Source: SKGN01 sp050948865 (GTDB lineage: Bacteria; Bacillota_I; Bacilli_A; RF39; UBA660). From it: 64,000 bases of DNA. How positions within the stretch are numbered: position 1 is the stretch's first letter; every line of letters starts with the position of its first letter. The translations under genes and the position numbers were made by a program. Positions 25,606 to 33,755 of the stretch are shown here, in pieces. The stretch spans positions 324,389 to 388,388 of the forward strand of contig JBMNEQ010000001.1 in assembly GCA_050948865.1 (NCBI GenBank), read 5' to 3'. The notes below the pieces were generated by a model. It did not search any database and was not told the DNA's origin. It was given only the letters and a program-made list of their open reading frames with translations.

Positions 25606-25893
25606 AACTTCGTACTCCTTTCCTTGTAGTAGCGATTGGACTCTTATTTACTTCAATACTCCTCATCACGCGAGTGATATAGATATAAAAACCTCACCAT
25701 CTTAAAATAGGAAAATATTAAAAAAGAGCTAGGCCGTCATGTTTATGGATACTAAAGACCCGTGTTATAATTCGCCTGAACTCAATCGCGATTTTTTTAT
25801 CTTATTTTTATAAAAATAAGATAAAAAATATTCTACCATATACCAAGATTAATTACTTCATTGGCATACAAGTAGAATTATACGTGTTATAAT
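25606..25893 (-). ncRNA. Candidate IS110 bridge RNA region, copy B
   Basis: Unchanged from the region at 15946-16233 over 288 bases, with the same internal hairpin. Lack of change in a non-coding segment while the transposase has substitutions fits, but does not prove, a functional guide RNA; three changes in 1640 bp is too few for statistics. Confidence 0.4.
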
Positions 25894-25920
25894 TATATAT
25901 ATATTAGATAGGAGGTTTTC

Positions 25921-26610
25921 ATGAATATAAAAGAAACGCTTATTGATGTTTTAAAATCAATTCTTCCTATTACTTTTATTATTTTAATTTTAGAATTCTT
26001 TTTTAAAACTAAAGAATTTTTAGATATCATTGTTTTTTTAATTGGTGTTTTAATAGTTATTATTGGTTTTACTTTGTTTTTAATAGGAACTAAAAGTAGT
26101 CTTTTACCTTTAGGAGAATTAGTAGGAAAAACTATTATTAGTCAAGCGGGACTGTGGTCAATTTTATTATTCGGTTTTATTTTAGGCTTTGCTGTAACAA
26201 TGGCCGAGCCTGGAGTTCAATTGTTAGCTGATCATACTGATTATGTCTTTGGTGGGTTTATATCAAAGTATTTAGTTTTGGTTGTTGTCTCATTAGGAAT
26301 TGGGATTTTCTTAGTTTTATCTTTATTAAGAAGTATTTTTTCTATTCCCTTAAAATATTTATTATTTAGTTCTTATATTTTAGTTTTTATTTTGGCTTAT
26401 TTTTCAGCACCAGACTTTTTTCCGATTGCTTTTGATGCTGGTGGGGTTACAACAGGTCCTGTGACTGTTCCTTTTATTATGGCTTTAGGAGTAGGCATTA
26501 CTTCAATTAAAGGAATTAAAAAAACTTCAGATGAAAATTTTGGCTTTGTTGGTTTAGCTTCCATTGGTCCAATTCTAGCTGTTTTATTGTTAGGAGTGAT
26601 ATTTAAATGA
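25921..26610 (+). CDS. DUF1538 membrane transporter subunit A (UmpA-like)
   Basis: A 229-residue polytopic membrane protein of the DUF1538 family with about seven helices and the two family motifs, VTMAEPGVQLLADH (about 94-107) and IAFDAGGVTTGPVTVP (about 167-182). In Halomonas a two-subunit DUF1538 pair, UmpAB, was described as a Na+,Li+(K+)/H+ antiporter. The stop overlaps the start of the second subunit (ATGA). It follows ATAGGAGG; the nearest -10 box is in the end of IS110 copy B. Confidence 0.82.
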   Translation: MNIKETLIDVLKSILPITFIILILEFFFKTKEFLDIIVFLIGVLIVIIGFTLFLIGTKSSLLPLGELVGKTIISQAGLWSILLFGFILGFAVTMAEPGVQLLADHTDYVFGGFISKYLVLVVVSLGIGIFLVLSLLRSIFSIPLKYLLFSSYILVFILAYFSAPDFFPIAFDAGGVTTGPVTVPFIMALGVGITSIKGIKKTSDENFGFVGLASIGPILAVLLLGVIFK

Positions 26611-27350
26611 TTACTTCTCTTTTTGGTGGTATTTTAGTAGTTTTAAAAGATTCATTTCTAGCTTTAATACCTTTAGTTTTAATATTTATTGGTATGCAAT
26701 TAACTATTTTAAAACTTTCTAAAGAACAATTTTTTAAATTATTATCAGGTTTATTAATAACTTTTATTGGTTTAGTGTTATTTTTACATGGTGTTAATAT
26801 TAGTTTTATTAAATTAGGAAATGATTTAGGTTATGAATTAGGGAATTTGGAACATCTTTGGTTAATTGTTCCGATTGGGTTTGTTTTAGGTTTTATAGTA
26901 ACGATGGCTGAACCAGCAGTAAAAATATTGAATATGGAAATAGAAAAAATGACAAGTGGTTTTATTAATCAAAAAATACTTCTTTATTTTCTTTCTTTGG
27001 GAGTTGGAAGCTCAATAGCTTTAACAATGTTAAGGATTTTAACTAATATTTCTTTATGGTATTTTATTTTACCTGGTTATGTTTTAATTTTAATTTTAAC
27101 AAGATATGTAGATCCTTTATTTGTAGCGATTGCTTTTGATGCTGGAGGTGTAGTTACAGGACCAATGATTGCCACTTTCCTTTTAGCTATAACTGTTAGT
27201 TGTGCTCATAAAATTCATGGTGGTAATGTCTTTATAGAGGGTTTTGGGATGATTGCTTTAGTGGCTTTAGTGCCAATTCTTTTTATTTTGGTTTTAGGTT
27301 TATTATATGAAAGGAAAATAAAAGAAGGGGGAAAAAGAAATGAACGATAA
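26607..27350 (+). CDS. DUF1538 membrane transporter subunit B (UmpB-like)
   Basis: A 247-residue paralogue of the preceding gene, with VTMAEPAVKIL and IAFDAGGVVTGPMIAT at matching positions. The two proteins are expected to form a heterodimer. It overlaps the upstream gene by four bases and the downstream PII-like gene by 11, showing translational coupling of transporter and regulators. Confidence 0.82.
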   Translation: MITSLFGGILVVLKDSFLALIPLVLIFIGMQLTILKLSKEQFFKLLSGLLITFIGLVLFLHGVNISFIKLGNDLGYELGNLEHLWLIVPIGFVLGFIVTMAEPAVKILNMEIEKMTSGFINQKILLYFLSLGVGSSIALTMLRILTNISLWYFILPGYVLILILTRYVDPLFVAIAFDAGGVVTGPMIATFLLAITVSCAHKIHGGNVFIEGFGMIALVALVPILFILVLGLLYERKIKEGGKRNER

Positions 27351-27693
27351 TTTTGAAAAGCAACAATTAATTGTAGTTATTGTTAAAAAAGGAATAGCTT
27401 CTAAACTTATAGAAACAGCTAAAAAAGGTGGGGCAGTAGGTTGGACTTTGGTTTATGGTAAAGGTAGTGTGGAAAAAGATATTTATCAGAATGTGTTAGG
27501 AATTGAATATCAACCAGAAAAAGAAATAGTTTTTATTGTGGTTAAAAAAGAGATGGCGATTAAAATCTTTAATAGTGTAGTTAAAGCAGGTTCTTTAATA
27601 AAACCTGGTAAGGGAATAGCATTTTTATTAAATTTAGAAAAATGTAGAGGAATAGCAGATCTTTTAACTTTAATAGAGAAAGGGGAATATTGA
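27340..27693 (+). CDS. PII-like signalling protein 1
   Basis: A 117-residue ferredoxin-like-fold protein of the nitrogen regulatory PII superfamily, with KKGGAVGWTLVYGKGS where PII has its T-loop base, and LIKPGKGIAFLL resembling the B-loop nucleotide site. The T-loop is short and lacks the usual Tyr uridylylation context, so it is not a classical GlnB/GlnK. Position in the DUF1538 operon suggests it gates that transporter in response to a nucleotide; this is inference. Confidence 0.75.
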   Translation: MNDNFEKQQLIVVIVKKGIASKLIETAKKGGAVGWTLVYGKGSVEKDIYQNVLGIEYQPEKEIVFIVVKKEMAIKIFNSVVKAGSLIKPGKGIAFLLNLEKCRGIADLLTLIEKGEY

Positions 27694-28004
27694 TGGAAGA
27701 GAAAAATCATAAGTTAATTGTTGTTATAGTTAATAAGGGAGATGCTTCTAAAGTAGTAAAAGGAGCAAAAAAGGAAGGAGCAGTTGGGGCGACAGTATTA
27801 ACGGGGCGTGGATCTAGTATTCGGGATAAGGCTAAATTATTTGGACTTCCAATTGAACCAGAAAAAGAAATGATTTTTATTATTGTTTTAGAAGAACAAG
27901 TAGAAATTATTTTGAAAAAGATTACTACTTTAGTTGATTTGAATGCTCCTGGGAAAGGGATCGCTTTTGTTTTAGAAGTTGAAAAAGTGGTTGGGATTTT
28001 ATAA
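27693..28004 (+). CDS. PII-like signalling protein 2
   Basis: A 103-residue paralogue of the preceding protein with the same layout: GAKKEGAVGATVLTGRGS, IEPEKEMIFIIV and LNAPGKGIAFVLEV. The ATG at 27693 overlaps the upstream TGA by one base and has GAAAGGGG as ribosome binding site. With the previous gene it could form a heterotrimeric PII-like sensor for the DUF1538 pair. Confidence 0.75.
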   Translation: MEEKNHKLIVVIVNKGDASKVVKGAKKEGAVGATVLTGRGSSIRDKAKLFGLPIEPEKEMIFIIVLEEQVEIILKKITTLVDLNAPGKGIAFVLEVEKVVGIL

Positions 28005-28106
28005 AAGTAATAAAAGATTGTAAAGTGGTTAAAATATTAAAATGAAAAGATTGTTTTTTAAAAATGATGATGTTAAACTAAAAATAGAGATATAGGAGGA
28101 ATGTTT

Positions 28107-28877
28107 GTGAGTTTTAAAAACAAAGTGATAGTTATAACTGGAGCTGCTGGAGGAATTGGAACAGCTGTTGTCAAGAAATTAGCGAAGGAAGAGGCTAAAT
28201 TAGTTTTAGTGGATATTAATGAAGAAGAATTAGTGAAGTTAGTGTCTAATTTAAATTTAAAAGAAAGTGATTATTTATTAGTTCCAACTGATGTTTCTAA
28301 AGAAGAACAAGTAGAGAATTATGTTATAAAGACTGTTTCTAAATTTGGCCGAATTGATGCATTTGTTAATAATGCTGGAGTAGAAGGTAGTGTTAATAGT
28401 ATAATTGATACTGAAGAAAAAGATTTAGATTTTGTATTAAATATTAATGTTAAAGGCGTTTATTTTGGTTTAAAATATGTTTTACCATTAATGATTGCTC
28501 AAAGGGAAGGAAGTGTAGTTAATACTTCTTCTGTTGCTGGTTTTATTGGGGTAGTAGGAATGGCTCCTTATATAGCGTCTAAACATGCTGTTTTAGGAAT
28601 TACAAAAACCGCTGCTATTGAAGTAGGACCATATGGAATTCCTGTTAATGCGATTTGTCCTGGTCCTGTAGATAATAGGATGATGCGTTCAATTGAAGAA
28701 AAATCTTTACCGGATGCTCCTCTTGAAGTTAAAAATGCTTTTGAAAAGGATATTCCTTTAGGAAGATATGCAACCAATGAAGAAGTGGCGGATTTAATTT
28801 GTTTCTTAATATCAGATAAAGCAAAGTATATAAGTGGAGAAGCTTTTCGAATTGATGGAGGGATGGCAGCTAAATAA
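28107..28877 (+). CDS. Short-chain dehydrogenase/reductase (SDR)
   Basis: A 256-residue classical SDR with cofactor motif TGAAGGIG, NNAG (in VNNAGVEGS), catalytic Ser in NTSSVAGF, YIASK, and the C-terminal GEAFRIDGG. An acidic residue after strand 2 (VDIN) favours NAD(H). The substrate is unknown; closest general type is 3-oxoacyl or sugar-alcohol dehydrogenases. GTG at 28107 is preferred over ATG at 28101 because AGGAGG at 28093-28098 is too close to the latter. Confidence 0.85.
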   Translation: MSFKNKVIVITGAAGGIGTAVVKKLAKEEAKLVLVDINEEELVKLVSNLNLKESDYLLVPTDVSKEEQVENYVIKTVSKFGRIDAFVNNAGVEGSVNSIIDTEEKDLDFVLNINVKGVYFGLKYVLPLMIAQREGSVVNTSSVAGFIGVVGMAPYIASKHAVLGITKTAAIEVGPYGIPVNAICPGPVDNRMMRSIEEKSLPDAPLEVKNAFEKDIPLGRYATNEEVADLICFLISDKAKYISGEAFRIDGGMAAK

Positions 28878-28881
28878 CTTT

Positions 28882-28912
28882 AAAAAGACCTATTAAATAA
28901 TAGGTTCTTTTT
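28882..28912 (+). terminator. Intrinsic terminator of the SDR gene
   Basis: CCTATT/AATAGG core extended by AAAAAGA and TTCTTTTT, followed by T-rich sequence. Confidence 0.75.
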
Positions 28913-28944
28913 ATTATGTTATGATATATGGTGAGGAGTTTAAG

Positions 28945-29871
28945 ATGGATTATTTAACTTTAAAGAAACAAATTAAAAAATATAGTAAAAGGATTGGTAT
29001 TAATGCTCTTGGTATAGCTGATCCTAGTCGATTAATAGAGATTGAAGAAAAATTAAAACTACAAGCTAAATTAAATTATTGTTCTGATTTTCAAAAAGGA
29101 ACAATTGAAGAAAAGATTAATCCTAAATTATTAATGAAGAATGTTCAATCAATTATTGTAATATTAATGTCTTATCCTCAAACTTGTAAACAATTAGAAG
29201 AAATTAAAGATGATGAAGTTTATTTTGCTTCTGTTTCTTGGGGAAAAGATTATCATTTAGTATTAAGGGAAAAACTAGAATCTTTAGCGACTTTTATTAA
29301 AAAGGAAATACCCTTTTTAGAGTATAAAATTACTGTTGATACAGAAGCTCTTTGTGAGAGAACTTTAGCTTATCGGGCGGGTCTTGGTTTTATTGGGAAA
29401 AATAATTTATTAATTAATGAAAAGTTTGGCTCTTATGTTTTTATTGGGACAATGTTAATAAATATTAAACTACCTTTTGATCAACCTTTAAATTTAAGCT
29501 GTTTAAATTGTAATTTATGTCTTAGTGCTTGTCCAACAGGAGCTTTAAATGATAATGGTATTTTAAATGCTAATCTTTGTTTAGCTTATTTAACTCAAAA
29601 AAAAGGAGCGTTAACAATTCAAGAGCAAAAACATTTTACAAATTGTATTTATGGCTGTGATAAATGTATGCAAGTATGTCCCTATAATAAAAAGAATAAT
29701 GAAGAAAATCTTGTTTTCGCACCAACAGGTTTAGAATTTATCAACATTAATGATTATCAGCCTTTAACCAAAAAAGAATTTAAGAAAAAGTATGGTTATT
29801 TATCAGGATCTTGGCGAGGAGAAAAAGTAATTAACAGAAATATTAAAATTATTCAAGAACGTTTTAAATAA
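28945..29871 (+). CDS. queG: Epoxyqueuosine reductase QueG
   Basis: A 308-residue enzyme for the last step of queuosine synthesis in tRNA, using cobalamin and two 4Fe-4S clusters. It has the substrate-site segment VDTEALCERTLAYRAGLGFIG and two cluster motifs, CLNCNLCLSACPTGAL and CIYGCDKCMQVCPYN. The family's typical length is 310-380, so it is a compact member without the C-terminal HEAT extension. ATG at 28945 is preferred, with GAGGAG just upstream. Confidence 0.9.
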   Translation: MDYLTLKKQIKKYSKRIGINALGIADPSRLIEIEEKLKLQAKLNYCSDFQKGTIEEKINPKLLMKNVQSIIVILMSYPQTCKQLEEIKDDEVYFASVSWGKDYHLVLREKLESLATFIKKEIPFLEYKITVDTEALCERTLAYRAGLGFIGKNNLLINEKFGSYVFIGTMLINIKLPFDQPLNLSCLNCNLCLSACPTGALNDNGILNANLCLAYLTQKKGALTIQEQKHFTNCIYGCDKCMQVCPYNKKNNEENLVFAPTGLEFININDYQPLTKKEFKKKYGYLSGSWRGEKVINRNIKIIQERFK

Positions 29872-29925
29872 CTATCTTTTCTTAGCAAAATATGTTAAAA
29901 TTAAAAAGAAATAGGAGGCGTTATC

Positions 29926-30453
29926 ATGAAGAAAAAAAGGAATTATCAAAATCATTTAATTCTATTATTAATTTTATTAGGAACTATAATTTTAGTAATT
30001 CAGGCTTTAAATTGGCATTCTTTGTATGAAGAAAAGAAAGAAAATACAACCATTATAGTTGATTATATAAAAGAAGTTTTAATTGATGAATTTCATAATT
30101 ATATTAATGATAAACGAGATGTAGTTATTTATTTTGGGATAAGAGGTGATGAGGCTTCCAGGGAATTTGATAAAAAATTAAAAAAGATTATTATTGATTA
30201 TAATCTTCAAGAAGAAATAACTTATATTGATGTAAAACCTTTAAGGGGGGAAAACTTTTCTGAAGAGTTAGATAATATTTATAGTAATAAAGAACTTAAA
30301 AAACAAAAAAAGTATTTTCAAGAAGTTCCTGCTTTAGGTCTTTACCGAGATGCAGAATTAGTAACTTTTATAAACGGGAAAGATTTAACTAAGTTTAGTA
30401 TTATAAAGTTTTTAAAGGAAAATGATGTAATAGAGGAAGTTGTTTTTTACTAA
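29926..30453 (+). CDS. Membrane-anchored thioredoxin-fold-like protein
   Basis: A 175-residue protein with an N-terminal membrane anchor (about 8-27) and an extracytoplasmic domain. The stretch DVVIYFGIRGDEASREFDKKL, then ITYIDVK and VPALGLYRDAELV, follows the strand-helix-strand and cis-Pro layout of thioredoxin-like bacteriocin-accessory proteins, but the CxxC is replaced by residues without Cys, so it cannot be a thiol oxidoreductase. Its stop overlaps trmL by one base. Confidence 0.6.
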   Translation: MKKKRNYQNHLILLLILLGTIILVIQALNWHSLYEEKKENTTIIVDYIKEVLIDEFHNYINDKRDVVIYFGIRGDEASREFDKKLKKIIIDYNLQEEITYIDVKPLRGENFSEELDNIYSNKELKKQKKYFQEVPALGLYRDAELVTFINGKDLTKFSIIKFLKENDVIEEVVFY

Positions 30454-30956
30454 TGATTAATATAGTTTTATATCAACCAGAAATTCCACAAAATACGGGT
30501 AATATTATGAGAACTTGTTTGGGGGGAGAAGCAAAATTACATCTTATAAAACCGTTAGGTTTTAGTTTAAATGATAAATATTTAAAAAGAAGTGGCTTAG
30601 ATTATTTTAAAGAAATAGATTATGAACTTTATGAAAATTATGATGAGTTTTGTTCTAAAAATAAAGGAACATTTTATTTTATTACTAGATATGGAAAGAA
30701 ACTTCCAACTTCTTTTTCTTATGTTAGTAAAGAAAACATTTATTTTATTTTTGGTTCTGAAAGTAGAGGAGTGCCCAAAAACATTCTTCAAGAAAATATT
30801 AATAATTGTATTCGGATTCCGATAACGACTAAAATTAGAACTTTAAATTTATCTAATTGTGTTTCGATAATGATATATGAAGCTTTAAGGCAACAAGATT
30901 ATGAGGGATTATCCTTAGTTGAGCCTTTTAAGGGTTCTGACTATTTAGAAAGGTAA
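30453..30956 (+). CDS. trmL: tRNA (cytidine/uridine-34-2'-O)-methyltransferase TrmL
   Basis: A 167-residue SPOUT methyltransferase that modifies the wobble base of certain tRNA-Leu species. It has the start IVLYQPEIPQNTGNIMRTC, the knot motif IFGSESRGVP and RIPITTKIRTLNLSNCVSIMIYEALRQ, all characteristic. Full length. Translationally coupled to the upstream thioredoxin-like gene. Confidence 0.94.
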   Translation: MINIVLYQPEIPQNTGNIMRTCLGGEAKLHLIKPLGFSLNDKYLKRSGLDYFKEIDYELYENYDEFCSKNKGTFYFITRYGKKLPTSFSYVSKENIYFIFGSESRGVPKNILQENINNCIRIPITTKIRTLNLSNCVSIMIYEALRQQDYEGLSLVEPFKGSDYLER

Positions 30957-31045
30957 TTTTTAATGCTTATTTTATTTTGTTTGTGGTAAAATTATTATAA
31001 GAATAAAAATAAGATATGATTTTAAGGTAGAAGGTAGGAGATAGT

Positions 31046-32779
31046 GTGAAAGAATCCTATTGGGGAATTTTTGTAGTAGTAATGGGGATTATAGGTATTG
31101 CTCTTTTAAATGCTTTTCAAACGATAGCAACAACTGGTTCTCATGATTATTATTTATTAAAGGAAGTAACAGAGGCTTCAATGCTTGATGCTCTTGATTT
31201 AGGGCATTATCGTCGTGAAGGAGAAATAAAAATAATTGAAGAAAAGTTTGTGGAAAACTTTTTACGTCGTTTTTCTGAATCATTTGGTCGTACTGATGAT
31301 CGGGAAATAGTTTTTTATCATATCAATGAATTACCACCTAAAGTTAGTTTGGGAATTGATGTTGGTTTTGATTTAAAAGTTTATCATTTTGATGAAGTTG
31401 ATTTTAATATACCAAATAATTTAAATGCTATTTTAGAAACGAAGTTTGCAGTTGATGCTATTTCAGTTGGTCCTAATAGTCCGGGTCCTTTTTATAACAT
31501 GTCTTTATTAATTACTGAAGGTCAGAACATTACTTTAGAATGGTTTCCTACTACTTTTTGGGGAAATCCTAGTAGTGGTCAAAATTATCGCTTAGAAGTA
31601 AGTTGTGATGGAGGAACATGGCAATTTGTTAGAAATACGGGGACTTTAACTAGATCTTTTCAAGATACTTCTTGTTCTAGTGAAAAGATTCGTTATCGTG
31701 TTCGAGCAGAAAGTGACGGTGGAGTATCAGAATGGACTTATTCAGAAACTATTATGATTACTGATCATATTCCTCCAGCGGCCCCAGATCCTTTTGTTAA
31801 TCCGACTCCTCTTTTAGGAGTTCTTAGTGGAGGAACAATAAATGTGAAATGGGGGAGTACTAATTTTTGGGGGTATCCTCAAGGAAATAAAAATTATCGT
31901 TTAGAAGTGAAATACGGAAATAATGATTGGACCTTAGTTAAAAATAATGGAACAACTATTAATGTAAATTATACTATCCCTAATTCTATTTCTTTTGTTG
32001 AGTTTCGGGTTCGAGCAGAAAGTGATGGGGGTAAATCCGCTTGGCGTTATTCAAATATTGTTGAAGTAATCCCTTTTACTACAAAAACTTTTACTTATAC
32101 AGGTGGTTCTCAAACATTTACAGCTCCTTATTCTGGAACTTATAAATTAGAGGTTTGGGGGGCTCAGGGTGAAGGAACAAATGGTGGAAAAGGTGGTTAT
32201 TCAACAGGATTATTAAATTTATCAGCTGGTGAAAAGTTATATATTTATGTAGGGGGAAGAAGTGGATATAATGGTGGTGGTATTGGTGGATATAATGGTG
32301 GTGGAGGAACCGATATAAGAAGAGGAGGAACATCTTTAAGTAATAGAATAATTGTTGCTGGTGGTGGTGGTGGTGTAAGTAATAATTCATCTTCTTCAGG
32401 AGGAGCAGGTGGAGGAACAAGCGGTGGTGATGGAACTGGTTATTATGGTGGACCAGGTGGGGGAGCTACTCAAAGTAGAGGAGGACAACCTAGAATTGTT
32501 CGGACAGCTAGTAACCCAGGAACAACTTTAGGAGGAGTTGGAACATTAGGCCAAGGAGGAAATGGAGCTAGAGTTGGAAGCACTAGGAATGCTGGTGGCG
32601 GTGGCGGCGGTTATTACGGTGGTGCTGGTGGTTCTACAGATTATCCTGGTTATAGTGATAATGATGATTATGGTGGTGGTGGTGGTTCTGGCTATATTGG
32701 TGGAGTTACAAGAGGTTCAATGACTGCAGGAACAAATACAGGAAATGGAAAGGTTATAATTTCTTCAGCAACACCATAA
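31046..32779 (+). CDS. Surface protein: TadE/DUF5411-like anchor, two FN3-like repeats, glycine-rich domain
   Basis: First gene of the Tad/T4SS cluster, 577 residues. One N-terminal membrane helix (about 5-24) precedes a DUF5411-like domain (25-130, starting with a polar SHDYYLLKEVTEASMLDAL). Two FN3-like repeats follow (about 140-240 and 245-342), each with FWG-P, NYRLEV, and YRVRAESDGG or FRVRAESDGG and W-YS. The rest (about 345-577) is the Gly-rich domain starting YTGGSQTFTAPYSGTYKLEVWGAQG-type sequence. I infer a pilus-tip or surface adhesin. It starts at GTG 31046 after GGTAGGAG. The N-terminal architecture matches minor pseudopilin-like proteins in the same cluster. Confidence 0.7.
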   Translation: MKESYWGIFVVVMGIIGIALLNAFQTIATTGSHDYYLLKEVTEASMLDALDLGHYRREGEIKIIEEKFVENFLRRFSESFGRTDDREIVFYHINELPPKVSLGIDVGFDLKVYHFDEVDFNIPNNLNAILETKFAVDAISVGPNSPGPFYNMSLLITEGQNITLEWFPTTFWGNPSSGQNYRLEVSCDGGTWQFVRNTGTLTRSFQDTSCSSEKIRYRVRAESDGGVSEWTYSETIMITDHIPPAAPDPFVNPTPLLGVLSGGTINVKWGSTNFWGYPQGNKNYRLEVKYGNNDWTLVKNNGTTINVNYTIPNSISFVEFRVRAESDGGKSAWRYSNIVEVIPFTTKTFTYTGGSQTFTAPYSGTYKLEVWGAQGEGTNGGKGGYSTGLLNLSAGEKLYIYVGGRSGYNGGGIGGYNGGGGTDIRRGGTSLSNRIIVAGGGGGVSNNSSSSGGAGGGTSGGDGTGYYGGPGGGATQSRGGQPRIVRTASNPGTTLGGVGTLGQGGNGARVGSTRNAGGGGGGYYGGAGGSTDYPGYSDNDDYGGGGGSGYIGGVTRGSMTAGTNTGNGKVIISSATP

Positions 32780-32868
32780 ATAATTAAAATAAATGTTTAT
32801 ATTATAAAAGGTATGTTATAATAATTAATGAATAATAAAGAAGTTTTAAAAATAAGGAGGATATTTAT

Positions 32869-33726
32869 ATGAATAATTTAATGTTTCATTTGAAAAAATT
32901 TATGGCTAACAAAAATACAGTTACTGTTTTGGGGGTAATTATAGGAGTTCTAATTTTATATGTTGGTTATAATTATCGTATTAAACAGGCTATTAAACCA
33001 ATTAGTATGCCTTATGCTTTAGAAACAATTCAACCGCGTGAAAGAATTACTGAAAATATGATTGGTTATGCTGAAATTCCACCAAAAATGGTGATCGGAG
33101 AGATAATTAAAAATCCTAATTTAATAGTTGGCCAATATGCTAATTATAACACCGTTATTCCTGCGGGTAGTTTATTTTATAAGGAAACGATTGTTGATGC
33201 TGCTGAATTACCAGATAGTGCTTTTATGCAAATTCCGGAAGGGCATAAAGCAGTTAATTTTCCTGTTAATATGGAAATGACTTATGGGAATTCTATTTTT
33301 CCTGGTAATTATATAGATATTTATTTTAAAGCTTTTAATGAAGAAGGAAAAATTATAGTAGGAAGATTAGCTTCTAATATAAAAGTTTTAACAGTAAAAG
33401 ATAAAACGGGAAAACATGTTTTTGAAAATACTGAAGAAGAACGTGTTCCAAGCATTATAATTTTTGCTGTTCCTGAAGAATTACATTTATTAATTAGAAA
33501 ATCCTTTTATTTGGGCGATATTAATTATATTAAAGCGGAACTTATTCCTGTTCCTAATACTGAAGCTTATCATACAGAACCGGGAGCGATTACGATAACT
33601 AATCAATATATTAGATCTTTCATTGATATAAGCACAGGATTTGTTCCTGAAGATGAATTGCCTGATGTTAATGATCCATTGCTTCCTGATTTTGATGATG
33701 ATTTTGATTTTGATATTGAAGGTTAA
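32869..33726 (+). CDS. cpaB: CpaB/RcpC-like pilus assembly protein (SAF domain)
   Basis: A 285-residue protein with one N-terminal helix (about 18-35) and a SAF domain (about 45-125, PRERITENMIGYAEIPPKMV, then VGQYANYNTVIPAGSLFY), followed by the RcpC-type domain. In Tad systems this protein guides pilus assembly outside the membrane. The C-terminus is highly acidic (PDFDDDFDFDIEG). It begins the Tad block after AAGGAGG. Confidence 0.82.
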   Translation: MNNLMFHLKKFMANKNTVTVLGVIIGVLILYVGYNYRIKQAIKPISMPYALETIQPRERITENMIGYAEIPPKMVIGEIIKNPNLIVGQYANYNTVIPAGSLFYKETIVDAAELPDSAFMQIPEGHKAVNFPVNMEMTYGNSIFPGNYIDIYFKAFNEEGKIIVGRLASNIKVLTVKDKTGKHVFENTEEERVPSIIIFAVPEELHLLIRKSFYLGDINYIKAELIPVPNTEAYHTEPGAITITNQYIRSFIDISTGFVPEDELPDVNDPLLPDFDDDFDFDIEG

Positions 33727-33755
33727 AACTAATAAAAGAATAGAGAGGGATCTAT

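Larger units (their letters stand above)
24254..25893 (-). mobile_element. IS110-family insertion sequence, copy B
   Basis: Same 1640-bp element as copy A in the same orientation 9660 bp away, with three substitutions. Its 5' end stops 27 bases before the start codon of the first DUF1538 gene, so both copies sit at almost the same distance upstream of a coding sequence and both end in TGTTATAAT pointing at that gene. The left flank forms a palindrome with the element end (ATAGTC then GACTAT). Confidence 0.92.

Noticed and set aside
14594..25893. Composite transposon bounded by IS110
   Set aside because: IS110 transposes as a single unit through a circular form without defined composite mobility, and tlyA inside is a housekeeping gene; I treat the layout as two insertions.
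26600..27695. TGA recoded as Trp (Mollicutes code)
   Set aside because: TGA terminates several genes at coupled overlaps (e.g. ATGA at 26607 and TGATG at 27691), and Trp is coded by TGG; the standard bacterial code applies.
28041..28094. Short ORF before the SDR gene
   Set aside because: Seventeen codons, no ribosome binding site, overlaps the SDR leader; likely chance.
32118..32420. His/Leu-rich minus-strand ORF opposite the Gly-rich domain
   Set aside because: It is the reverse reading of GGTGGT repeats; composition is an artefact.
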